Source of the DNA: Pyropia yezoensis | Taxonomy: Eukaryota; Rhodophyta; Bangiophyceae; Bangiales; Bangiaceae | Direction of reading: 5' to 3' | Length of the DNA: 64,000 nucleotides | Assembly (NCBI GenBank): GCA_009829735.1 | Contig: CM020618.1 | Coordinates: 18,461,346 to 18,525,345, forward strand | In this document: piece after piece, positions 18,622-29,202 of the stretch | How the letters are laid out: every line of letters starts with the position of its first letter | Numbering within the stretch: position 1 is the first letter of the stretch | Translations under genes and position numbers: made by a program | Notes under the pieces: model-generated | What the model was told of the DNA's origin: nothing | What the model saw: the letters and a program-made list of their open reading frames with translations, nothing else | Database searches by the model: none

Positions 18622-21265
18622 GGAGCGGCGGGTCGCGGTCTTTACAGCCAAGTTTGATGCCCTCGCGGCGCGCCTCGGCGACACGCCCCGAGCCGGCAGT
18701 CGCCGCTTGCGCGCCTGTGACGACGCCGCGGGCGGCGACAGCGGTGGTGGTGGTGGCGGCGACGGCGGTGATGAAGGCACTCCCGTCGCGGCACCACGCA
18801 AGCGCCGACGGCGGTCGGCCGAAGGCCGCCTGGGCCTAGTATCCCCCCTCGGTGGCGATGTGGCGTGGGCGACAGCACCGCGATGGGCAGCCCCCGCCGC
18901 TGCAGTGGCGAGCGGCAACGACGCCACCGACGCCCCCCGCCCAGCGTCGGCCGCCGCCACAGCAGCAGCCAGTTCTGTCGTAAACGTCGCCCTGGGCGGG
19001 GTGGCGCCCACCGCCGCCGCCCGCGCGGCCGCCCGTGAGGCGGCGTCGGACATGGCCGCCGCGACGGCGGCGGCGTCCTCCATGCGGCGGCAGCGAGACG
19101 CGGCGCTGGCGGCGGCCGCGACCGCCGCCGCTGCCGACGCGGCCGCCCTCACCGCCGCGATTGTCGAGGCGGGCGTGGCGACCGCGGCGGCCGCCGACGC
19201 GGCCGCCACCGTCGCCGCCGACGCGGACCGCGCGGCGGCGGCGGAGGTGGGCCTCGCCGCCGCCCGGGCGGCGACGCTTGAAGCGGGCGGCCGGCTCGAC
19301 GCTGTCGTCGCCGTCGTACGCGGGGTGCGCGGGGAGCACGCCGCCGCGCTCGCGTCGCGGGCGGCGTGGAAGGAGCGGGCCACCGCCGCCGAGGCGGCGG
19401 TCGCCCGCCTGGCGGCTGCCGCCGCCGCCGACGCGGCGGCGCCGTGTGCGGCGTGCACCGCTGCCGCAGAGGCGGTAGTGGGGGTGGCCGCCACCGCGGC
19501 GGCCGACGTGGCCGCCGCCACCGCCCGCGCCGACGCGGCCGAGTCGCGGGTCACCGCCGCCGACGCGGCGGCCGTTGCGGCGGTCGCCGATGCGGGCGTC
19601 GCCGCCGCCTCCGCCGCTGACCGTGACGTGGCGGCCGCCGTGGCCCGCGACGCGGCGGCCGCCGCCGCCGCCGACGCTGTCGCCCGTATGGAGGCGGCCG
19701 ACGGGCGGGCGGCGGCCGCTGACGAGGCCGCCGCCGCGGCCGTGGCTGAGGCGGGGGTGGCCGCCGCCCGGGCGATGGCGGCGGTGCTCGACGGCGCCGA
19801 CGCGGACGACGCGGCGACCGCCGCCGCCGTCCGTGTCGACACGGCCGACGGGCGGGCCGATGCCGCCGACGCGGTCGCCGCCGCGGCCGTGGCTGAGGCG
19901 GGGGTGGCTGCCGCACGGGCGGCGGTGGCGGCGCTCGACGGTGCCGAAGCGGTCGACGCGGCGGCCTCCGCCGCCGCCACCGCTTCTGCCGCCACCGCTG
20001 CTGCCACCGCCGCCGCGGCGGCCACCCCTCCCCCATGTGACGGCCGGTGCGCGGCGGCAGCGGCGGCGTTGGCGGCCGCCACCGCCGACGCGGCGGCCGC
20101 GCGGGACGCGGCAACCGCCGCCGCCGCCGCCGCCGCCACCGCCACTGCCGACCGGGACGCAACGGCGGCGGCAGCCGCGACGGCAGCGGCCGCCGCCCGG
20201 GACGCGGCCGCCCGCGACGTGGCGCGGGCGGCCGCGTCGGATGCGCGCCTGCGCGCCAAGGTGGGGCGGTACAAGGCGGCGGCGCGGCTCGTCCGCACCG
20301 TCACCGCCGAGCTGGACCGCGTGGAGGGCCGCCTCGCCGCCGTATTCCGGGACTCGACGGCGTGGCTCCGCGAAAAGGCGGCGGTCCTTGCCGACGCGAC
20401 CGCCGACGCGGAGCGGAATGCGTACCTGGAATCGCGCCTCGCCGAGGTGTCGGCCGGCACCGGCGTCCTGGGCGCCATGCGCGACAAGCTCCTCCGCCGG
20501 GAGCGCGACGCGGCCCGCCTCGCCACCCGCGTGCGGCGGCTGGAGGGAGCGCTCGCCGCCGCGTCGGGGGGCGAAGGGGGGGCGGCCGCCGCCGCCGGCA
20601 CTGGCGCCGCCAACGGCGATGCCGACACGGCTACCGCCGCCACCCCCGCGCGGGTGGTGGAGCTCGAGACGGGCCTACAGGCCGCCACCGCCGAGGCGGC
20701 TGCCGCGACGGCGGCGGCGGCCAAGGCCACCGACGGCCTTACCGCCGCCGCCGCCGAGGCCGCCGACCTCCGCCGCCGCCTTCGTGCCCGCGACTGCGCG
20801 GCGGCCAAGCTGCAACTCCAGCTGCGGGTGCTCGAGGCGGAGTTTGTCGAGGTGACGGCCGCCGCCGCCGCCGCGGGGCGGCGGCGGTCCGTCTTGCCGG
20901 CAGCGTCGGGGGGTGGGGGGGGGGGCAAGGGGGCCACGTCCGCCGCCGCGACGGCGGCCGCGGCGGTGGCGGCGGCGGCGGCCGGGGCGGCGGCGGCAAA
21001 GGAGGCCGCCGCGGTGGAGGGAGGGGAGGGGGGCACCCCCGCCGACGCCCTAGCCGGGGGCGGCCACCTGAACAGAGGGGCGGACAAGGAAAACGCGCCG
21101 GCAAGCGGCGGCGGCGGAAATGAGGGCCCGCATCCCGCGGGGGCGGGGACACTGGCGAGCAAGGCGGCAGCCGACCTTCTGCCGGCCGTACCAGAGGTTG
21201 GGAGGGCGAGCGCGGACGATGACAAGGAGAACTTTCCCGCCGTCGGCGCGGGGGACGACGCGTGA
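16955..21265 (+). CDS. Kinesin motor protein, CENP-E/kinesin-7-like, with long Ala-rich tail and two KEN boxes
   Basis: This 1436-residue plus-strand gene has an N-terminal kinesin motor (about residues 30-452). The P-loop GQTASGKT spans 166-173, switch I NERSSRSH 274-281 and switch II DLAGSE 346-351. The neck VNEWLDDRAKLRR after the head resembles the kinesin-7 neck and the motor is N-terminal, so plus-end-directed movement is expected. Gly-rich insertions interrupt the head at about 72-112 and 295-337. Residues 470-1340 are dominated by Ala with scattered Arg, Asp and Glu, so coiled-coil prediction will be ambiguous. The C-terminus has two KEN motifs, 1378-1380 and 1424-1426, each preceded by Asp; KEN boxes mark proteins for APC/C-Cdh1 destruction. 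Start CACCATGG is in good context. Single exon. The subfamily call is moderate. Confidence 0.93.
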
Positions 21266-21945
21266 GCGCCGGCGGGGGCGCTCCCCCCGGGTGGGAAAAT
21301 TACATGGAACGGCAGTGATGCCTGTACAGCCACCACCCCACGCGTCAACGGATCCCCTCTCCCTGCTAGCCCAGCTCTCCCACTTGTCCCCTCCGCCTCC
21401 CCCCTGGATCTACCATTGGGGTCACTATCGGGTCTTCCGCGTGGCAACGGCCATCGCCAGGAGTACTCTCTTCGGCACCTACAGCGCCATGACCGCCGCT
21501 GCCCCCCCCCCCACCAGGCACCTTCACCGACCACGTCGAAGCAAAAGCTGGTCGCTACAGACCGCACGTTGGGGAGGTCAGACCTCAGAGGGCGACGGCG
21601 CCAGACCTCAGAGGGCGACGGCGCCAGCGACGGGGGTCACGACGGCCCGTATAGACGCCTCCTGCCAGCACGGAAGTAGCCAGCAACTGGGTGAGCGAGC
21701 GGCGAGGGCACTGCCGCCAAGAGCAGCGGGACGCGGGTCCGCTGGGGGGCGCACTCGTGCGAGCGCGGAGTCCCCCCCAGCGCAGTGGTGTCAAACCCCA
21801 AGACGTCGGGGACCGAATTTTGGCCCACACAGCGCGTGCGAACCCGTGCAGACCTCGAAAAATCCGGCTCAGAGGGTGCGTAAAGGGCGTTTTTTTTGCA
21901 CTGGAGCGCACAGCCCGTGCAAGCACACTTTGCCTGGTCTCCGTA
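21266..21945. other. Region downstream of kinesin, no gene
   Basis: A 22-bp unit (core CCAGACCTCAGAGGGCGACG) is tandemly duplicated near 21578-21625. An inverted repeat with 10-bp arms CGCTGGGGGG at 21740-21749 and CCCCCCAGCG at 21773-21782 is present. No coding region is supported. Confidence 0.5.
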
Positions 21946-22064
21946 TTGTGCGTCCCGTAAAAAGTGGACGTACACAGGTCGTGCAGTCTGGGTTTGATTG
22001 GTCCAGTGGCCGATATTTGACATGATCACGACACGTGCACGTCTACTTTTTACGAGACTCACTA
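21946..22064. mobile_element. 119-bp MITE, copy 1
   Basis: Flanked by TA at 21944-21945 and 22065-22066. Terminal inverted repeats of about 26 bp contain GTGCGTCCCGTAAAAAGTGG. The internal part matches the copy at 47433-47551 in reverse orientation, and both are exactly 119 bp. Short size, terminal repeats, TA duplication and lack of coding capacity make it a Tc1/mariner-type (Stowaway-like) MITE. The partner end here is diverged (GTGAGTCTCGTAAAAAGTAG). Confidence 0.88.
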
Positions 22065-22066
22065 TA

Positions 22067-25000
22067 GCTCCCTCTCTGGTGAGGACATCGACGCCTTAGA
22101 CAATGAAGGTGCAAGACCACTTACTGTGATGCTTGTGGAATTGTCAATGTTCGACAAAGTATATTTCGATTTGATCCCGATCCGACGTGGACGGGCCCCT
22201 TCGACGTTCAAGAGCGTGTCGTGTCCCTCAAGAGCATCTGCTTGTTCCCATCACGAGACGCACCCTCTATGAATTTTGTCGACATGGGCGGTACGGCGTT
22301 CATGTGGCGTCATTCTGTTTGAGCCAAGGCCGTAGCCGTCCCTGTGCATGACTCGCCTCTCTGATGGCCGTTGTGTATGATCACGAAGCGGCTGCTGTGG
22401 GAGTGTGGTCGTGGACGCGGTGGCGCCCCCGATCGTCACCCTTCGCCGCTGTCCAGGTTATTCCGTAAACCGCTGGGCCCTGTCTCTTCGTTCCTTCGGT
22501 GTCACCTTGCTGGTGTACGAGTAGCACTAGCAAGGTGCACGCTGCTTGTACCCTCCCTGTGTTATCTCTTTGAATGATCTGTCCCCTGTCCCACATGCTC
22601 CTTCTAACGTTCTCCCCCACCCCGCACGCACCGGTCTTCTCCGTTCCATGCCGGCGTTCTATGTCGGTCGTGGACCCAGATGACACCAACTTACAACCCT
22701 GGTGCAACAACAACCATCTCCCTCTATAATTGCCCCGTGGGATTCTCCTGTTTCTGCCGGGCGCCGCAATGAGTGTACATTTTCATGTCGTGCATTGTGT
22801 TTTCTTGTCGGCCTACGCTCGAACTGGGCGGTGTGGTCATCGATAGTGGGACCTGCTGAGTGTGGGCAAGAGGTTTGGTGCGCAGCCGGGCCATGTCGCG
22901 TCGCTGGTCTCCACTTCCAGACACAGCTCGTGTGTGACACGAGGTAGTATGTATACATAGTAACAAGCAACCTGACCCTCGTTTGCATCCTTCCGAGTAG
23001 CACGGCAGGACTACCGTGCCCCCTGTTGGAAATAACACACGAGAAGGATAAGTGTACGTTTGTGACTCTCAGGCATATCTGCATGCGCGCTAGCGACATG
23101 ATAAAACGTTGGGCAATGTGCACGCTGGTAGCAAAAACTACGGAGCGAGAACGTCGCCTCATACAGAACTGACATCTGCTTACCACAAGGGGCGAAAAGG
23201 GTTTAGGATCTTCATACAGAACTGACATCTGCTTACCACAAGGGGCGAAAAGGGTTTAGGATCTTCAAGGTAAGGAAGAGAGGGTTCCGTCACAGCTCAC
23301 CATTCCCCCCACTCTGGCACTACAATGTCTCCACCTGCCCCACTGCAACAGTCGCATAAGAGAAGGCGAAGGGCGCGGTCCGAGAGGCGATGGTGCGGGA
23401 TCGGCGCAGCAAAGCTGCCCCGACCCGCGTCATTGTGCCCCGGGCGTATACCTACGGCGCGTGAAGAGCGCGCCGGGGGATTGTTACCGGGGTTGGCGCG
23501 GACACCGCATACAAAACAAGCAAGAACAGAAGAGACAAAAGACCAGAAGGGAGCGACCAGAGCAAGCAGACTCCCGAATAACCAAAGGACCGGATGACTG
23601 TGGTGGGAGACCAGGAGCAAAGGGCTGAACAGAAAGGAGAAAAAGAAAAATACAGGCTGCGACCTCGGCAGGAAACATCCCGCACCAACACACCAAGCTA
23701 CACACAGTGAAAAAGATACCCACACCAATGAGACCATCAAACGCAACGACCCCGCAGCAGACCGGGGCGGAAATGTGGACGCCCGCGTAACGCCGCGTGC
23801 GAGTGGGTGAGAGAGCGCAGCCCCTGACGGGGCGGCTACGCAGCCCACACGCAGCTGACTCGCGCTTCCCCGTGACTGACGCCACGGTCCTTCTCGCGAA
23901 CAGACCACAAATCAACGTACACGCTGCCCCGCAGGCAACCCCGATGGGGCGGGCTTACAAGCTCCCCCCGGTCGGGAGGCACCGCCACCGATGGGGCTGC
24001 GCGCAGACACAGAAAGCATCCGCGCGGGGGCAGGTGTGGGTGTCGCTTGAGTAAGGGGACGGGGAGGGAAGGAACAAGAGGAGGGGGGGGGGGAACGAGA
24101 GGAGGGGGGGGGGGCAAGGCCGAGGTGCGTACGAACGAAGAAGAAAACAATCACAATGCGAACGAGGCGAGGAAGGGGGGGGCAAGGGGTGGGGCGACTG
24201 GAAGCGGGGGGAGACGACAGCCTCAGAAGGCCCCAGGGACGCGGGCCACCGCGGTGAGGGGACACAAAAACTCAAGGCGCGAGCGGGGCCGTCCGAACAC
24301 GGAACGTTTACAAAACAGGTGTGGGGTCCACGCCGCCAGCTCACGACAGTGATGCCGACGCAGCACAATGCCGCAAAGCCACCACGATGCCGCATCAGGC
24401 GCAGCCGTCCCGGTGATGGCAGACGCGACGACGTCAGACGGCGGAGGGTGGCGACAGGGGAGCGACGTGGGCGCGGCCATCCGACGTGGCCGTGGACGTC
24501 GCGGTCGTCACCGATCGGCCTCACCTCTCTCCCCCCACACCTCCACGATCGGATTTGCAGCCTTCGCGGCTGTAATTCGGATCACGCACGACAGAGCGGT
24601 GGCCACGCCGCGGCACTGGCACCGCCGCTCTGCCCGAGCCGTTGCCCGCGAGCCCGACGGCTCCCACGACCAAGCGGGGGCGGCGACGCCTACGACCAAG
24701 GAGCAGCGGCCGACTGACACGACCAAGGGGGGAGGCGACGGCCATGCCCTTCATCAGGCGCTCTGTCCAAAGCTCCTCGGTGGGGGTCACAGAGGCGCCC
24801 GTGCCGCGCCGCCCGCGACTGTGCCCCCTTTTGAGGCCACCCCGATTCCTCCCCGACCCTTGCCCCTCCAGGCTCGTCGCCACCACCCCACCCGCAGCTG
24901 GGTGGTGGTGGCTACAGACCACCCGGGTGGTTGGCGGTCGCAGCGCTGAGCTCCCCCGCGACGCTGCCCCCCCTCGCTCCCCTCGCCCGCCCCACCTTGC

Positions 25001-26899
25001 CGCCACGCGTGGCAGCGGCTCCTGCCCCCCCCCCCCCCCGCTGGTTTTTTTTTTTTTTTGTGGGCGCGATGGTTGTTCTGTCTGTCGTGGCCATTGCCGT
25101 TCGGCCGCGCCTCACGGTCGTGCGGTGGTTGGCGCCCCTACATAGACATGTGCGCCTGTGCGGCGACGGGAGCACCCACTGGTGGTCTGGCCTCCGGCTG
25201 GGGACTGCCATGGGCGGGCGTGGCGGGGGAGGGGGGGGGAACAAAGGGGGGGGGGTGGGGGGGAGGGCATGGCGGCGCCTCTTCTTTCCTCCCTCCCCCT
25301 CGTCGCTCGCCGGAAGATCCGCACGGCGCAGCGGGGTGGGTGGAGCGCCCGTCGACGTCGCCTTCTGCGCTCCGCCTGGAGCTGCGGCCGCCTGGAGCGC
25401 CCGTCGACGTCGCCCCCTGCGCTCCGTCCCGGAGCTGCGGCGGCCGCCACCACCCAGGGCACCGGCGCGCCGTCGTGGCGGGGGGGGGGTTGGGCTCCAG
25501 GCGTCTCCGTGCTGAGAAAGGCCCCCCGCCCCCTCCCCCTGACACTGTCGCAACTGCCGCGCTCGCCACCCACGACCGTGCCCGCCCGCCGACGACGCTG
25601 GCGCTGGTGCGGGCGACGGCCGTGTCTTGGTCCGCCGCGTCCGGGCATCCCCCCCCCACGCGAGGCGGACGAGGGGCGGGGGGGACGGGAGGGGGACGAG
25701 CCGCGCCTGGGCACACGAGGGACGAGCCCCGCGCGCCCGTGACGCAGAAGGGGACCGGCCGGGCCCCCCCCCAGCGGACCGCCGCCAGACGCACCGGCGC
25801 GCGGGAGGCGCCCGCTCCACCCCAGACCCCCCCCCGTGGGTTGTCGGCGGGCCGCCGCCGCCTCGACGGGCCGCCGCCACCTCGGCGGCCGCCACCGCCG
25901 CCTCGGCGGCCGCCACTGCCTCGGCGGCCGCCGCCGCCTCCCCTCTTGCCCGCCGTGCCAGACGACGCGGTCGTTGGTCGTGCCATCGCAGGGTCGGGCG
26001 CGCGCCCCCCCTCGGCTGTATTTCATTTTGGTACTTTTGAGACATGCATGGCGCACAAAGTTGGAAAGATCCAAAAAAGAATCGCATGTCGCCCTGGACG
26101 TGACTCGAGCACCCGACGTGACGTCGTAGTCCCCCGCGCGGACCAACGTGCCGTTGGATCAGAGCGGAGGCCCCAGCAACAGCGCGTAGCGCCTGCCGCT
26201 TGCGGCGCAAGCGGTGCGGCTCCCCTGCCTCTAGACTCCCCCATTCCCCCCTCTTCCGCTACAGGTCGCCGCCAGTCAACGCACAACAAACCGGGAAGAG
26301 GCGTATCCGTCCATGCAGGCTGTGGCGTGCACTGCGTGGCCGTAGCGCCAAGCCAGAGGGCGGCTTGGTGAGAGCCCGCAGCGCAGGTGGCGCGACGGCG
26401 GCAGATCCCTGGGAGGAAGCCCCTGCGCACGCCCGTCCTCCCACGTCCACACACCATCCCCCCAGACCACGACAAAAAGCCGCGCCCCCAGCGGTGGCGT
26501 ACCACCGCCTCCCCCGCCCTTGCCGCCCCTGCCGTCGTATTTTCAGACGCGTCTGGGCGCCGACCCTCCCCCTCCCCACCCGCTGCCGCACCTCCCGCCG
26601 CCGCGCCCTTCCCCCCCGCGCCGGTCGCAGCCCGCCTCCTGCAAAAAAAAGGAGACGGCCCCGCCGGGTGCGAGGAGCCCAGCCGTCCAATGGGGAAGGG
26701 CGCCGGCAGCCCCTGCCCCGCCTGTGCCCGAGCCCGTCTGTACAAAAAAAAAAAAAAAAAAAAACTCGCGCGCGCGCGCGCAAGTCAAAGGCGTCACACA
26801 CCCCGTTGTCGTGCCTCCCAAGCCGCTGCCGTCCAAAAATAGATTTTTTTTTTTAACCGTGCCATCTTTGTCAAAAGGTGCCCTAAAACACGTGGCATA
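22067..26899. other. Long region without a supported gene
   Basis: 22067-23900 is relatively AT-rich and holds no long conserved frame. From 23900 the sequence becomes GC-rich and low-complexity. Items seen are a 53-bp tandem duplication (23161-23266), a diverged 52-bp tandem repeat with core TGGAGCGCCCGTCGACGTCG at 25341 and 25393, repeated GGCGGCCGCC blocks near 25885-25940, a poly-T run at 25046-25060 and a 21-A run at 26744-26764 followed by alternating CG. Open frames here are compositional. Confidence 0.45.
23161..23266. repeat. 53-bp perfect tandem duplication
   Basis: The unit starting ATACAGAACTGACATCTGCT at 23161 is repeated exactly from 23214. No function is evident. Confidence 0.9.
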
Positions 26900-27347
26900 A
26901 ATTCAGCAGCCTGTGCTGTGCCGGTTGGGGCTGACGCGGGACGCCAACCCCACACACCCCCACCCCCCCCCCCCCCCCCCCCACCCCACCCCACCCCGCC
27001 ACCCGCGAAAACGGGGCCTCGCCGGCCAGCCGGCCAGCCGGCCGGCCGGCCGGCCGACCAGCCAAGGGAAAAGGCCAGGCGTGGGGCGGCGGCGGCTCGC
27101 TCTCGGCGCAGCCGCGTCTGCCTCGTCTGCGCCCCGCCCCCCGCGCCGCGACGCGTCGCGCGGCCGAGCCGCCACGTCGCCCCGCCGCCGCCGCCCGCCG
27201 CCGCCGCCGCCCCGTCCCCTGCCGATTCCCCGTCGCCCCCGGCGGCGGCGGCGCGCAGCGGCGGCGGCGGCGGCACTGAAAATCCGAGGGGGGGGGCGGG
27301 AGGGTGGGGCAGGCAGGCAGGCAGGCAGGTAGGCAGGCAGGCAGGTT

Positions 27348-27381
<34 letters not shown>

Positions 27382-29202
27382 GGCAGGGCGTCTAGAGCAG
27401 GGGCGCACCCGATTCCGCCACTCTGCCTGTTGCCCGCGGCGCTGCGACCGGCGCCCCCCCCTCTCTCCCTTTGCTTCCACAGACGGGTGGAGGGGCGGAG
27501 GGTGGCGCAGACGCCCCCCCACACCCCCCCCCCGCCACCCCCACCACCCCCCCACCCTCCCCCCCCCCCCTCCGCCGCCGCCCCCCAACACCTCCATCTG
27601 TTTTCAACCCCGCCCCCAATCTGTGTGGTCTCCCACCCCACTCCCGCCCCACCCCCCCCCAGCGTGGTTGGATTACAGCGCGTGTGGGCCAGGCAGCCGC
27701 CACCGCCACCCACGGTTCACGCAGTGTCCCACGCTGGCAGACGACGTTGCTCAGGAGGGGGGGGACGTTGCTCAGAAGGGGCACTGGGCACACCCCCACC
27801 TCCCCCCCCTCCCCCCCCCCCTCCCTCCCCCTCCCGTTGGTGACGGCGTGACGCTTGGGCCGCACCACCCCCCCCCCCCCCCCCCCCCCCCCACCAACCC
27901 CTCGTCCCGAAACGGGGGCAGGGTGCCCTTGCATGCCGCCCTCGCCCCCTTCCCCCCCCCCCCCCCCCCCACCCCCCCACCTCGACGTTGAGGCGCAGGG
28001 GTGGTGGCACAGGCGTGGGCAGCCACTCGCTTCAAGGGGGGGAAGCGGGCAGAGCCCCCACCCCCCCCCCTCCCCTCCCCGCGCCCCCCCTCCCCACCAC
28101 CACCCCCTCCTCTTCCTCGTCGACCGGGTGGCACGGGGCGGTGGCCAATTGGGTTGTTGCCCTATTCCCCGACCCCCGCCCTGCCCCCCTCCCCCCACCC
28201 CCCTTCCAAAAGAGGGAGGGGGGGGAGGGGGGGGGACGGGGGGGGGCGGGGCGTCGACCGCCACCCCCCCCCCCCCCCCAACAGCCTGGCACCCACCCTG
28301 CGGCACACAGTGGGGCAGGGGGGGGTAGCAGCTGGGCTGGGGGGGGGCTTGGGGGGGGGGGGGAGTGGAGGGGAGGCTGACGCGGCTGAGGATGGCCGCC
28401 CGCGGTCGGCCGCGCGCCCCCCCGACCGTCGTCTGGTACGGGGAGGCACACAGGCAGGCAAGCAGGCAGGCAGCCCCTCCCCCTGCCCGCCCAACCCCCC
28501 CCCCCCCTTCCGCCCCCCCCCCCCCCCCCCCCCCGCCCCCCCCACGCAACACCCCCCCCCGGGTGCGTTTGGGGGGGCCCCGCCCCCGCCGCCCCCGCCC
28601 CCCCCGCCGCGGGGTGCGGTGGGGGTGGGGGTGAGGAGGGCGGGGGGGGGGGGGGGGGGGGGGGGTGTGTGGGGGGGAGGGGCGGGCTGGTGGTAGTGGT
28701 TCCGACGTCCCCAACGGCTGCGGCTGGCACGCTGGGGGTGGGGCGGCTGGCGGGCGGGTCGTGCAAAAGGCGCGGCCCAACCGGGCCCGCCTCCCCCCCC
28801 CCCCCCCCCCCCCGGTGCCAGCCAGGCCGTGGGGGCGTGCCGCTTCACCCCGCCCCCCCCGCCCCGCCCACCCGCACCAGCGGTGGCACCCCCGCGTGTG
28901 TCGCGCATTGGGTCCACCGCCGTCCCCCCCCACCGCGCTCCCCCCTCGCGCGCTGCCCCGTCCTCCCGACGCCCATCGGCACGCCGCTGGTTATACACAA
29001 GGCGTATCTACGCGGCCACCGGGCGGACCACCGCGCGTCGGGGCCCCCAACCTCCAGCATCAGCGTCCCCCCCCCTCACACGCTCTCTCCCTTTCCCCCG
29101 CCCCCCCCCCCCCCACCTTATTGACCCCACCACACCTGTAACGGCCCCAGACGCCGCCCGCGCCCGCCCCTCCCCCCCCCACCCTTTTCCGTTGCCGCCG
29201 CC
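26900..29202. other. Homopolymer island of C- and G-runs upstream of the C2 gene
   Basis: About 2.3 kb dominated by C-runs, with G-runs near 27291-27299, 28205-28240 and 28636-28668. C dominates the plus strand, and the pattern continues to the C2 gene start. Every apparent ORF is Pro/Gly/Arg noise and shifts frame at each run. It probably forms G-quadruplex or i-motif structures and is error-prone to sequence. No gene is supported. Confidence 0.6.
27309..27377. repeat. AGGC tetranucleotide microsatellite
   Basis: About 17 units of AGGC/GCAG with a few substitutions (GGTAGG, GGTTGG), passing into GGGCA units. Confidence 0.9.

Noticed and set aside
17677..21567. Antisense ORF of 1296 codons opposite the kinesin gene
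   Set aside because: It is a shadow of GC-rich Ala codons: the reverse frame of GCN-rich coding sequence rarely meets stops. Its product is Ala/Ser/Arg noise with no domain.
23484..23915. Hydrophobic minus-strand ORF
   Set aside because: Hydrophobic by composition only; no conserved pattern, and alternative frames overlap it.
24912..26371. Long overlapping ORFs on both strands at 25-26 kb
   Set aside because: Compositional; built on GGCGGCCGCC-type repeats and C-runs, and mutually overlapping on opposite strands.
26744..26764. 21-A run as a possible SINE or processed-gene tail
   Set aside because: No recognisable body upstream and no target-site duplication found.
27392..28998. ORFs of up to 513 codons in the homopolymer island
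   Set aside because: Frame depends on lengths of C- and G-runs; products are Pro/Gly/Arg only.
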